DNA of 64,000 nucleotides, taken from Enterococcus pseudoavium NBRC 100491. Its GTDB lineage: Bacteria; Bacillota; Bacilli; Lactobacillales; Enterococcaceae. Of this stretch, positions 17,897 through 26,134 are shown one piece after another. The notes below the pieces were generated by a model. It saw nothing but the letters and a program-made list of their open reading frames with translations. It ran no database searches and was not told the origin of the DNA. Within the stretch, counting starts at the first letter, position 1, and every line of letters starts with the position of its first letter. The position numbers and the translations under genes are program-made. The stretch is from NCBI RefSeq assembly GCF_001544295.1, contig NZ_BCQF01000001.1, positions 62,001 to 126,000 on the forward strand, given 5' to 3'.

Positions 17897-17941
17897 AAGT
17901 GGTTGCGACATCGTCCGCTAAGAAAAATGCCCCAACCACTT
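17897..17941 (-). terminator. Terminator-like hairpin between murF and cshA
   Basis: AAGTGGTTG pairs with CAACCACTT (9 bp, 27-nt loop), followed on the minus strand by TTTGTG. It is about 140 nt beyond murF, so it may end the murF message or sit in the cshA leader as an attenuator. I see nothing else to assign in 17942-18080. Confidence 0.55.
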
Positions 17942-18080
17942 CCTAAAATAATTGGTAAGCCGACGAATCGATCGTCAGCGAATCTTTAATTTATTGGATG
18001 ACTCATTCAATCATTACTTCATTTCTCGGCAATGGCTCATTTTAGCACATCATTTCATTTTCTGCAAGTTTTCACTACGC

Positions 18081-19430
18081 CTACAAAAATTCCACGACTT
18101 CAATCAAGCCCATTCCGTTGCTGCCTTTCAAAACAATGCTGTCTTCTGCTTGCAAACTGTTCTTGATTGCAGTCATCAATTGCGACTTGTCATTTTTACT
18201 AAAATAATGGACTGATAAAGTTGGATAACGATCTGCTAGGGCTAGTTTTAAGCCTTTCATTTCATCGCCATACAAAAAGATCTCTTGGAAATCTTGATCG
18301 TTGATGTGCTCCACCATACTGGTATGCAGAGAAAACGAGTTAGTGCCCAACTCCAGCATGTCCGCCAAGACGGCCAAACGGCGACCTTCAGTTGGCAGCT
18401 TTGCGAATGTATCCAATACTAGTCCCATCGCTGTTGGATTCGCATTGTAAACATCACTTAAAATGTCTGCACCATTGCTAGCTTTCAACCACTGTGTTCG
18501 ATTTTGAGTGACTTGAACATATGCCAATCCTTGAAAGATTTCATCGTTATTCAAACCGAACCAACGGCCAATTGCCATAGCGATCAACGCATTTTGGACG
18601 TTGTAGCTGCCAGGCAGCGGGATTTGGTAGCCGGTGTCATCGACAGAAAAAACCGTGGCACCTTTACTTTCATTTAAAATCGTTGCGGCGATATCGCCTT
18701 CTTGGATTCCAAAAGTCTTAATCGTCTGGGACAAAGAATGTGTCCGCTCTTCTAATAATGGTTCATCTGCCGGAATGATCAACAGACCATCTGCCGATAA
18801 ACCTGTCGTAATTTCCAACTTCGCTTCGGCAATCTTCTCACGCGAACCTAAATTTTCAATATGAGCTTCCCCAATGATCGTGATGGCGGCAACATCCGGT
18901 TCAGCCAACTCAGACAAAACGCTAATCTCGCCAGCGTGATCCATTCCCATCTCCAGAATCAACTTCTCAGTTCCTTCCGGCATATGCAAGATCGTATAAG
19001 GCAAGCCAATATCATTATTATAATTACCTTGTGTTTTATATGTCCGAAACTTTTGGCTAAGGACTGATTCAGTCATATCCTTGGTCGTCGTTTTACCATT
19101 CGAGCCAGTAATTGCGATCACATCTGGATTTTCTTCTAATAAATAATAGCTGGCTAACGCTTGAAAGGCCAGCAGCGTATCCTTTACTAGAATCACCGCG
19201 ATACCTTCAGGCGCAGTCTCCGGAGCGTGGCTCCACAGCGTTGCAGTTGCTCCGTTTTCGATTGCTTTTACTACAAACTCATGGCCGTCGTTAGTTCCTT
19301 GTAACGGAATAAACAGATCACCGGCCTTAATTTTTCGTGAATCGAATTCGACACCAGTAACGGTCACCTCGTTTTCCGTCAATACTTCCCCTTGAACGGC
19401 CCTGCTGATGATTGTCGTTGAAAAATTCAT
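18081..19430 (-). CDS. murF: UDP-N-acetylmuramoyl-tripeptide:D-alanyl-D-alanine ligase
   Basis: A 449-residue Mur ligase. The N-terminal domain has VEFDSRKIKAGDLFIPLQG for the uridyl substrate, the central ATPase has ITGSNGKTTTKDM (P-loop near residue 108) and EMGMDHAGEI, and the C-terminal domain has LSDVYNANPTAM. It adds D-Ala-D-Ala to UDP-MurNAc-tripeptide, the last cytoplasmic step before lipid I. The start follows GGGAGGAACACC. It lies next to ddl, which makes its dipeptide substrate, about 215 nt away with a hairpin between. Confidence 0.96.
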   Translation of the reverse strand: MNFSTTIISRAVQGEVLTENEVTVTGVEFDSRKIKAGDLFIPLQGTNDGHEFVVKAIENGATATLWSHAPETAPEGIAVILVKDTLLAFQALASYYLLEENPDVIAITGSNGKTTTKDMTESVLSQKFRTYKTQGNYNNDIGLPYTILHMPEGTEKLILEMGMDHAGEISVLSELAEPDVAAITIIGEAHIENLGSREKIAEAKLEITTGLSADGLLIIPADEPLLEERTHSLSQTIKTFGIQEGDIAATILNESKGATVFSVDDTGYQIPLPGSYNVQNALIAMAIGRWFGLNNDEIFQGLAYVQVTQNRTQWLKASNGADILSDVYNANPTAMGLVLDTFAKLPTEGRRLAVLADMLELGTNSFSLHTSMVEHINDQDFQEIFLYGDEMKGLKLALADRYPTLSVHYFSKNDKSQLMTAIKNSLQAEDSIVLKGSNGMGLIEVVEFL

Positions 19431-19582
19431 GGTGTTCCTCCCAATTTTTTGTTTCTGACTACTAGAAAAAAGCTTTATGTATTTACTTGTAACTTAAAAA
19501 TAGCAATCAACTGCTCCTTTGTAACAACTATAAGACAGCTAAAAAGTTTCATTTAACGATTTCTTCGCATAGTTAAAAGGAA

Positions 19583-19617
19583 CTTGAAACATAATTCGTG
19601 AAGACTTATGTTTCAAG
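19583..19617 (-). terminator. Hairpin/terminator after ddl
   Basis: A perfect 12-bp stem CTTGAAACATAA/TTATGTTTCAAG with an 11-nt loop lies about 28 nt past the ddl stop. On the minus strand it is followed by TTCCTTTTAAC, a weak U-tract, so read-through into murF is likely. Confidence 0.6.
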
Positions 19618-19645
19618 CCCTGCCTATGCTAAAACAGCTGCTTGG

Positions 19646-20707
19646 TTATTCAAACGTCGCTTGTAATTCATGGCGTTTAAGACCCAATTGAATCAATTCT
19701 TCAATCAAATCACCATACTTCAAGCCCATATTTTCCCATAATAATGGGTACATACTGAACTCAGTAAAGCCAGGCATCGTATTTAACTCATTTAAGAATA
19801 ATTCATTTTTATTGGTCAAAAAGAAGTCGCAACGGCTCAAGCCCGATCCGCCTAACATCGTGTAAGCTAATTTTGCATACTCCCGAGCTTTTTGCATCAC
19901 TTCTTTCGGCACTTCTGCTGGAATCGCCATTTGAATCGTATTATCGATGTACTTAGCATTGTAATCATAGAAGGCTACTTCCTTCACGACTTCGCCAGGC
20001 AACGTTGTTCGAACGTCATCGTTGCCTAAAACGGCAACCTCAATTTCACGAGCATCGATTCCTTGTTCAACTAATGCCCGCGAATCATACCGATAGGCTT
20101 CTTTCAAGGCATTTTGTAGTTCTTCGCGATTCTCAGCGCGGCTAATTCCGACGCTAGAACCCATATTCGCTGGTTTGATAAACATTGGATACAACAAGGT
20201 TCCTTCACATTTATCAAAAACTTGTTTAGGGTTTTCTTTCCATTGATTCTTTAACACCGGTACATAAGGTACTTGTGGAATCCCAGCTGCCTGCAAGATA
20301 TACTTCGTCATAATCTTGTCCATCGCACAAGCACTAGTCATCACGCCAGCCCCTACGTAAGGCATATCTAATGTTTCTAAAAAGCCTTGAATCGTTCCAT
20401 CTTCACCATTTGGTCCGTGCAAGACTGGAAATACAATCGCATTTTCTTCCTTTATATCGCCAGCAGCGATGACTTTGCCGCTGAAACCTTCAACAACGTG
20501 TCCGGTTGGGTCCCAAGTCAACCGCAATGTCTCATCTGTTTCTGGTGCTTCCATTAATAATGGTCCTTTGACCCATTGGCCGGTTTTATCAATATAAACA
20601 AGCTGTACTTGATAATAGTCAAAATAAACCGCGGAAATAACTGAAAAAGCCGATAAAATTGCAACATCATGTTCCGGACTCTTTCCACCATAAAGTAAAA
20701 TAATTTT
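19646..20707 (-). CDS. ddl: D-alanine:D-alanine ligase
   Basis: A 353-residue ATP-grasp enzyme that joins two D-alanines for the peptidoglycan stem peptide. Motifs: LLYGGKSPEHD at the N-terminus, HGPNGEDGTIQG, KPANMGSSVGIS in the ATP lid, the omega-loop AFYDYNAKY with a Tyr as in D-Ala-D-Ala enzymes (D-lactate-type Van ligases differ here), and ELNTMPGFTEFS, the Mg2+/product site. GTG at 20707 was chosen because GGAGGA lies 7 nt before it; the ATG at 20725 has no SD. Sequence is close to Enterococcus Ddl as remembered, and ddl is a standard species marker in the genus. Confidence 0.95.
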   Translation of the reverse strand, partial: KIILLYGGKSPEHDVAILSAFSVISAVYFDYYQVQLVYIDKTGQWVKGPLLMEAPETDETLRLTWDPTGHVVEGFSGKVIAAGDIKEENAIVFPVLHGPNGEDGTIQGFLETLDMPYVGAGVMTSACAMDKIMTKYILQAAGIPQVPYVPVLKNQWKENPKQVFDKCEGTLLYPMFIKPANMGSSVGISRAENREELQNALKEAYRYDSRALVEQGIDAREIEVAVLGNDDVRTTLPGEVVKEVAFYDYNAKYIDNTIQMAIPAEVPKEVMQKAREYAKLAYTMLGGSGLSRCDFFLTNKNELFLNELNTMPGFTEFSMYPLLWENMGLKYGDLIEELIQLGLKRHELQATFE

Positions 20708-20810
20708 CACCTGAGTATCCTCCATTACTTTCTGATCCCTAACATTTTAGCACAAAAATCAAAATCCCCAAAAAGAAATTTTACAAGTATTACAAAACTT
20801 ATCATTTAGA

Positions 20811-21260
20811 TTACGTTAAAGACTGTTGAATGAACCCTCCCAGCACTTCCTTAAAATGAGCACGATCTGCGTCGGTAAAAGGTTTTGGACCCTTGGTGCG
20901 CTGTTTTGCTTGCCGCATCTTATTTCCAATAAAGCGTTGTGTCAATAACGAGTCAATATTCATTACGGTATATTCCAGACCAGTCTGATGTAATACATGG
21001 GCCGCCTTTGCAAGTGTCAACGAAGCTAGGCCGTAATCTTGCGTAATCAAAATATCTTCTGGCTGAAGTACGGAAACAATTTTAAAGTCAGCTGAATCAG
21101 CCCCGCGATCGACATAAATAAACTCCACAAATGCTGGATATTCTTTTTTTGAATAATGATCAATGCTGGTAACGATCACAACGCTCAATCCATACTCTTT
21201 GGCAACCGCGATCGTCGTCTCTTTTACTGGCGAACCATCGCCATCAATCACTAAACGCAT
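20811..21260 (-). CDS. UPF0178 (YaiI/YqxD, DUF188) family protein
   Basis: A 149-residue protein beginning MRLVIDGDGSPVKE, with the family's conserved VIDGDGSPVK, DRGADSADFKIV and ILITQDYGLASLTLAKAAHVLH. The Asp pattern resembles PIN/NYN-type nuclease folds, but activity is not established for the family. The ATG at 21260 was chosen over 21278, since AAGGA is 9 nt before the first and only 2 nt before the second. It lies between ddl and a phosphoesterase gene and appears transcribed alone. Confidence 0.85.
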   Translation of the reverse strand: MRLVIDGDGSPVKETTIAVAKEYGLSVVIVTSIDHYSKKEYPAFVEFIYVDRGADSADFKIVSVLQPEDILITQDYGLASLTLAKAAHVLHQTGLEYTVMNIDSLLTQRFIGNKMRQAKQRTKGPKPFTDADRAHFKEVLGGFIQQSLT

Positions 21261-21370
21261 TTTCCATCGTCCTTCCAACTACTTATCAACTGCTATGTAA
21301 TAATCCGATCAAAACTAAGTTTACCATATCCATCAACACCATAAGCTCAGCTAAATGCTGATTATTCACT

Positions 21371-21397
21371 AAAATGACCTTGTTGTAAAGGATCATT
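21371..21397 (-). terminator. Weak terminator after the phosphoesterase gene
   Basis: AATGA(T)CCTT pairs with AAGGTCATT (9 bp with a bulge) and is followed by TTTT on the minus strand, about 36 nt beyond the stop. Confidence 0.5.
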
Positions 21398-21432
21398 AAA
21401 AATTTTAATTGCCCGCATCGAAAAAACTGTGT

Positions 21433-22332
21433 CTAATAAGGAATCACCGTCAGAGCTTGGCGCAATTCTTCGGCTAAATGCACTTTTTTATACGCTGCAA
21501 AATCTGCTTGATGTTTATTCAATACGCTGCGCATCTTCATTGGGACAAAAACCTCAGCCAGCTGATTAGCTAAAACAAACTCCCGAGTGATCCCCCATTC
21601 ATAATAATAGCCAACGGGACGGCAGCTATAAATCGTATCATGAATCCTTTGATCGGCAAAACGGCGATGAGTATGACCGAAGACTACTTGTTGAAGATTA
21701 TCGTATTGATTCAACAATTCACCTAATGCCTGTGAACCTAAAAAAGCATTCAGTTTATTCCAAACTTGGTACTTGCCTTCCAAATGAACAATAAACTCCT
21801 CTTTGGGTACAAAGTGGGTCGCTAAAATGACTTGATAGTTCTTGTGAGCTAAATCATCTAGGACACTCCGTAATTGCTGTAAAAGAAATTGGTCAACCGT
21901 CTGATCATCAGAAAAACGCTCAATGATCCGATCATACCAATAAATATTTTTGATTGAACGAATTTTTTGCGGATCGTCCAACTCAGAAAAGCCGTAATCA
22001 TACCAACCGTTGAAGCCTAACAAGACTGTTTGCCGATTCAGCGGTAGATACCGCAAATTTAAAAAATGACTATCTGGGTAATGTTCGATCATCTGCTCGC
22101 CTTTGATATTCCCCATTTCATGATTTCCTAGATTAAACGTCGTAGGTAAACCTCTTTGCCGGAAAAAATGATTGACTGCTAAGGTTTGTTCAATTTTATT
22201 GGCCGTATCGCCAGCAAAATGCAGGCGCGTTATCCCTTCTTCAGTCAATAATTCAAACAGTTGAGTTAATTCTTCAACACCAAAGTGATTAATATCTGCA
22301 TGCAGATCTGTGACTACGGCTAATTTCCCCAT
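21433..22332 (-). CDS. Calcineurin-like metallophosphoesterase
   Basis: A 299-residue protein with the five phosphoesterase blocks: TDLHADIN, HFAGDTA, NLGNHE, ATHFVP and FGHTHRR. These supply the Asp, His and Asn ligands of a dinuclear metal centre. The family hydrolyses phosphate esters of nucleotides, nucleic acids or proteins; the substrate here is unknown. The gene is divergent from the plus-strand operon at 22,466 and shares a short intergenic region with it. Confidence 0.88.
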   Translation of the reverse strand: MGKLAVVTDLHADINHFGVEELTQLFELLTEEGITRLHFAGDTANKIEQTLAVNHFFRQRGLPTTFNLGNHEMGNIKGEQMIEHYPDSHFLNLRYLPLNRQTVLLGFNGWYDYGFSELDDPQKIRSIKNIYWYDRIIERFSDDQTVDQFLLQQLRSVLDDLAHKNYQVILATHFVPKEEFIVHLEGKYQVWNKLNAFLGSQALGELLNQYDNLQQVVFGHTHRRFADQRIHDTIYSCRPVGYYYEWGITREFVLANQLAEVFVPMKMRSVLNKHQADFAAYKKVHLAEELRQALTVIPY

Positions 22333-22424
22333 CTCGCCGCCTCCTTCTTCCCGTTTACTTTACACAACTCGACGCAATAATGCGAGTTAAATGCTGAGTC
22401 AATAATTAGTTTTTTTTCGGTCTG

Positions 22425-22433
22425 TGCTATACT
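22425..22433 (+). promoter_or_regulatory. Extended -10 promoter of the 22,466 operon
   Basis: TGcTATACT is an extended -10 element about 30 nt before the start of the unknown helical protein. The -35 region is a T-run and poor, which an extended -10 can compensate. Confidence 0.55.
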
Positions 22434-22465
22434 TAAATTAAAAGAATTTAAAGGGGTGGATCGTG

Positions 22466-22864
22466 ATGGTCACGTATCAAAATCTACAAACCGATTTATT
22501 GCAAGCGCTTGATTTACACATCGATATCTTGAAAGAAGTCGATGATATTGAAAGGGAAGAATTGCCAGGTTTTTTATTTATGATGCGCAGTTTAGGATTT
22601 ATGTTGGATCGAGCAGCGTTAGTCTTAGCCAGCGGGGATGACGAAGAAATGTATTATATGATGTTCCAGTACTACAGCCTGCTAACAGAACTAAAATTTA
22701 ATTTAGCCATGAATTTCCCTCATGCTAAAATTCAAGGAGAACCACTCATTGAAACAGTCAATCAGTTTCCTGACAGCTATGGAAAAGAAATGAAAGCCTG
22801 GTGGGAAGCAAAAACGGGACTGATAGTGGAAGAAACAAAGCAGACGATTGAATTAAATGACTAA
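22466..22864 (+). CDS. Unknown helical protein, about 132 residues
   Basis: I do not recognise a family. The protein is acidic and nearly all helical, with a methionine-rich hydrophobic middle (FLFMMRSLGFMLDR, EEMYYMMFQYYSLL) that suggests a helical bundle rather than a membrane protein. There are no cysteines or obvious catalytic motif. AAGGGG precedes both an in-frame GTG (22463) and ATG (22466); either may be used. Its end lies 34 nt before the LOG-family start, so the two form a plus-strand operon with a shared promoter and terminator. Confidence 0.7.
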   Translation: MVTYQNLQTDLLQALDLHIDILKEVDDIEREELPGFLFMMRSLGFMLDRAALVLASGDDEEMYYMMFQYYSLLTELKFNLAMNFPHAKIQGEPLIETVNQFPDSYGKEMKAWWEAKTGLIVEETKQTIELND

Positions 22865-22898
22865 AATCAAACGCGCGGATGAACCAGGAGGCGATTGT

Positions 22899-23444
22899 AT
22901 GCGAATTGCGGTATATTGTGGGGCTCACTTGGGAGGTGATCCAGCCTTTCAAGTAGCCGCAGTTGCACTCGGGCATTGGATTGTTGAACAGGATTATGAA
23001 CTTGTTTATGGTGGTAGCAAGCTGGGCTTGATGGGAATCATCGCTGACAGTGTCTTAGACAAAGGCGGAACCGTAATTGGGGTCATGCCTGAATTTCTGC
23101 AAAATCGCGAGCGGATTCACCCAAGAATCTCCCAAATGATCACCGTCGCTGATATGACCGAACGAAAAAAGGCAATGCTGGCAGCCAGCGATGTTTGTTT
23201 AGCTTTACCTGGCGGTGTCGGGACACTGGAAGAAATCAGCGAGGCTTATTCTTGGGCCAGAATCGGGCAAAACGATCAACCGTGTATCTTTTTTAACGTT
23301 AATCATTATTACGACCCGTTGCAAAATTTTTTTGATCAAATGGTGGAACAGGCATTTTTATCAAAAGAAGACCGATCATTAGCACTATTTTCTGATTCAT
23401 TAAGTGAAATCAAAAGCTTCATTCACGAATATTATAAAAAATAA
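22899..23444 (+). CDS. LOG-family (TIGR00730) Rossmann-fold protein
   Basis: A 181-residue protein beginning MRIAVYCGAHLGG. The family signature PGGVGTLEE (the PGGxGTxxE phosphoribohydrolase motif) and the GGSKLGLMG nucleotide loop are both intact. LOG proteins cleave nucleoside 5'-monophosphates to the base and ribose 5-phosphate; in bacteria the physiological substrate is often unclear. ATG at 22899 follows AGGAGG by 7 nt; the upstream in-frame ATG overlaps the preceding gene and lacks an SD. It is the second gene of the operon starting at 22,466. Confidence 0.88.
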   Translation: MRIAVYCGAHLGGDPAFQVAAVALGHWIVEQDYELVYGGSKLGLMGIIADSVLDKGGTVIGVMPEFLQNRERIHPRISQMITVADMTERKKAMLAASDVCLALPGGVGTLEEISEAYSWARIGQNDQPCIFFNVNHYYDPLQNFFDQMVEQAFLSKEDRSLALFSDSLSEIKSFIHEYYKK

Positions 23445-23479
23445 CCCCAGACTGTCCATCCAGCATGGGGTTATTTTTT
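23437..23479. terminator. Shared bidirectional terminator between the LOG gene and gshF
   Basis: AAATAACCCCA pairs with TGGGGTTATTT around a 16-nt loop. A-runs and T-runs flank both sides, and it overlaps the stop codons of the convergent genes. Confidence 0.9.
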
Positions 23480-25739
23480 ATATAGTCATTTCAGGATATA
23501 AGAAGCGCAACACATCTAACGTCAAACGGCGACTTTTTCCGCTGTAAGGATAAATATGCATGTGCATCATTGGATTGAAGTTGGCTTCAATAATGCCGTA
23601 GTCGTCTTTTGATTCAGACGGTTTGTTTTTATCTGGGATGATCAAATCGATCCCACTGATCCGAGCCCCTAAGACATCTACCGCAGCGACCGCTATTTTT
23701 TTATAACTCTCATGCATCTCATCGGTTACATCGATTGAATCTCCACCAGTTGAGACATTCGAGTTTTCACGTAAGAAGACCTGTTGGCCCTTTTCCGGCA
23801 CACTATCAATGTTCAAGCCTTGCTCTTTTAACATCAATTGTTCCAACTCACCTAATTGAATTTTTTCCAGCGGAGAACGATGATTCAGCCCCCGCAAAGG
23901 ACTTTCATTTTTTTCAGCCACTAATTCTGCAATGGTTCTTTCACCGTCTCCGATCACATTGGCGGGAATCCGCAACAAGACCGCCTTCACTTTGTGATCA
24001 ATTACGAAGAAACGGTATTCCGTTCCTGGCAGAAATTCTTCAATGATAATTTCAGCATCTTCTGCAAAGGCTAACGCCAATCCCGTATTGAAATCCGTGA
24101 TAGACGTCTCGCCTTTAAAAATCGTAATCCCTAACCCGTAATTGGTTGATTTAGGCTTAATGACAAAAGCTTTTTGGGCAAAACGTGGATATGCCTTTTT
24201 AGCGGCCTCTAGCGAATTAAACGTCTCACCTTCCGGCACGCGAAAACCCGCTCGCTCCAGCATGATTTTAGTGACTGTCTTATTTTCCATCAACAGTGGA
24301 GCAATATAAGTATCTTTACTGGTCATATTGCCATTCTTAACTAATTCTTGATGCTCTTGATGTTGTAGCTTCACGAACTGATCTTGACGATCTAGCACTT
24401 CTGTTTCAATTCCCTTTTGCATCGCATCAAACAAAAGATTTTGTGTTGATAGTTCCATTTCACGGAAACCCGCCAATTGGTAAGGGCGTGCCCAAGCTTG
24501 ATCATAGAATTTCCGGCCCAATTCAGTAGCCACAGCAGCTTGCCCCTCAGCTTCGTCCAAAGCCAGAATTCTGGCAGCCAATGTTTCTTCCGGATGTTCT
24601 AACCACGCCTGATATTTTTTTACTCGTTCGGCACCGTCTAATTCTAATTCATTGATCATTTCCAACATTTCAGTAAAGATCCGTTGGCCTTCAGCTTCAT
24701 AAGCTGTTGCTTTAGCCGGATGTTCCAATGAGACGGCATCACTGATTCGATTCCCCTCAGCTACCCATTCATCCGCGGATAATTTTTCCTCTGCCCATAA
24801 TAAATAGAGCATAAATAAATGAATAAACTCAATCTCATCAGCATCGATTCCTACCCGATCAAACGGATTCAAATCGATATTCCGTAATTCTACATAACGA
24901 ATACCTGTATGGAAAAGATCAGCAACTTTTTTCCCACCCCGCAAACGAATCGGTGCATAAAACTCTTTTTCCTCTGATAAACGGCCTTGAGCGACATTTT
25001 CTGCCAAATCTTCACTGTAACGGGCTAAACTTTCATAAGAAACTTGGACATCTGCTTTATTGACATAGCCGTAATGGCTCGTTCGAATACTGCGAACTGG
25101 CTCATTCGGACGATCTTCCTCATCAAAATAACGCGCTTCGCTTAGTGGGCTGGCACCAAATAAATAAGTCAACAACCAGCGATAGCGTAGAAAATTACGA
25201 GCAATCTTCATGTATAGACGCGTTTTAAAGTTTTCTAGTGAAGCTTCTTCGTCTTGGGCTAAGAACAATTGGTTAACCAAATCTAAACCATATTCAAAAT
25301 TGAAATGAATCCCGCTCACCATTTGCTTCCGTTTGCCATATTCTCTGGCTAAATAGCGGCGATATAAAACATCTGCATGACTTTCTAGCTTAGCAATTTG
25401 AATATCTTCCTCTTTTTCAGGCAATGCTGGCGGCATGGAAAACGGCCACATCATTTCATCTTTAGCCATACTCCGCTGTGCCACATCATGGATTGCTTCT
25501 AAGTAGGCCAATACTTCTTCGACTGACTCAGTCACAGGTGTGATTAATTCTAATTGTGATTCAGAAAAATCTGTTTGGATATAAGGATGAAAACTGCGAT
25601 TGCCCACATTGGCCGGATGATCAGTCCGCACCAAATCACCAGCCAAGGTTACTCGCTGGCTCTCCTTTTCAATCCCATAACGTGCTTGTAACAAGAAGGG
25701 TTTGACCTTTTCTTGTATCATCATTTTTTTTGTATTCAT
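23478..25739 (-). CDS. gshF: Bifunctional glutamate-cysteine ligase/glutathione synthetase
   Basis: A 753-residue fusion. Residues 1 to about 480 are the gamma-glutamylcysteine ligase part (YGIEKESQRV, ITPVTESVEEV, SGIHFNFEYG, RYVELRNIDLNPFDRVGI). From about 490 is an ATP-grasp glutathione synthetase module (FVIKPKSTNYGLGI, EEFLPGTEYRFFV, IIEANFNPMMHMH). GshF makes glutathione from Glu, Cys and Gly in one polypeptide and is characteristic of streptococci, enterococci and Listeria. It appears monocistronic. A TATAAT at 25762-25767 may be its -10 box. It supports redox protection. Confidence 0.96.
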   Translation of the reverse strand: MNTKKMMIQEKVKPFLLQARYGIEKESQRVTLAGDLVRTDHPANVGNRSFHPYIQTDFSESQLELITPVTESVEEVLAYLEAIHDVAQRSMAKDEMMWPFSMPPALPEKEEDIQIAKLESHADVLYRRYLAREYGKRKQMVSGIHFNFEYGLDLVNQLFLAQDEEASLENFKTRLYMKIARNFLRYRWLLTYLFGASPLSEARYFDEEDRPNEPVRSIRTSHYGYVNKADVQVSYESLARYSEDLAENVAQGRLSEEKEFYAPIRLRGGKKVADLFHTGIRYVELRNIDLNPFDRVGIDADEIEFIHLFMLYLLWAEEKLSADEWVAEGNRISDAVSLEHPAKATAYEAEGQRIFTEMLEMINELELDGAERVKKYQAWLEHPEETLAARILALDEAEGQAAVATELGRKFYDQAWARPYQLAGFREMELSTQNLLFDAMQKGIETEVLDRQDQFVKLQHQEHQELVKNGNMTSKDTYIAPLLMENKTVTKIMLERAGFRVPEGETFNSLEAAKKAYPRFAQKAFVIKPKSTNYGLGITIFKGETSITDFNTGLALAFAEDAEIIIEEFLPGTEYRFFVIDHKVKAVLLRIPANVIGDGERTIAELVAEKNESPLRGLNHRSPLEKIQLGELEQLMLKEQGLNIDSVPEKGQQVFLRENSNVSTGGDSIDVTDEMHESYKKIAVAAVDVLGARISGIDLIIPDKNKPSESKDDYGIIEANFNPMMHMHIYPYSGKSRRLTLDVLRFLYPEMTI

Positions 25740-25912
25740 TGTTCATAGCCTCCCACGCTACATTATATAGAAGAACCTCCAGAAACAGAACGGAAATGCT
25801 TAAAAAAAAGTATAGCATTTAAGATTAAAATATGATTAAATAATAATAACAATAAATTAATTGTGCGGAGATTCACTTGATGCTTTTATTCAAAGAAATG
25901 GAGGTCGCATCT

Positions 25913-26113
25913 ATGAAAGAGAAAGAGTCGTTAGTTATGAATGAAACGTCGCATCTGTGCCATAAGGACGAAGAAACATTGACTATGTTACGCCCCCATC
26001 GTCAGCACCAATTCCATTGCGATACCCATCAGCTGATGGATGCCAATACCCGACAAAATAAAGTCAGTTTGCATGTTCCACCTTATTTTCAAAATACACA
26101 AAAGAACTGTTGA
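25913..26113 (+). CDS. Small His/Cys-rich protein, 66 residues
   Basis: No family is recognised. The ATG at 25913 follows GGAGG by 8 nt, and the stop lies inside a strong terminator, so this looks like a genuine isolated plus-strand gene. The protein has HLCH near residue 12 and HRQHQFHCDTH in the middle: clustered His and Cys that could bind a metal ion such as zinc or copper. There is no signal peptide or membrane segment. It is flanked by minus-strand gshF and ftsY. A longer frame from 25877 is possible but lacks an SD. Confidence 0.5.
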   Translation: MKEKESLVMNETSHLCHKDEETLTMLRPHRQHQFHCDTHQLMDANTRQNKVSLHVPPYFQNTQKNC

Positions 26114-26132
26114 GAAAACTCAACAGTTCTTT
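26101..26132. terminator. Bidirectional terminator between the small gene and ftsY
   Basis: A perfect 14-bp stem AAAGAACTGTTGAG with an AAAA loop. Its arms end in A-runs and T-runs, so it can serve both the plus-strand gene (stop 26111-26113) and ftsY (stop at 26135). Confidence 0.92.
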
Positions 26133-26134
26133 AT

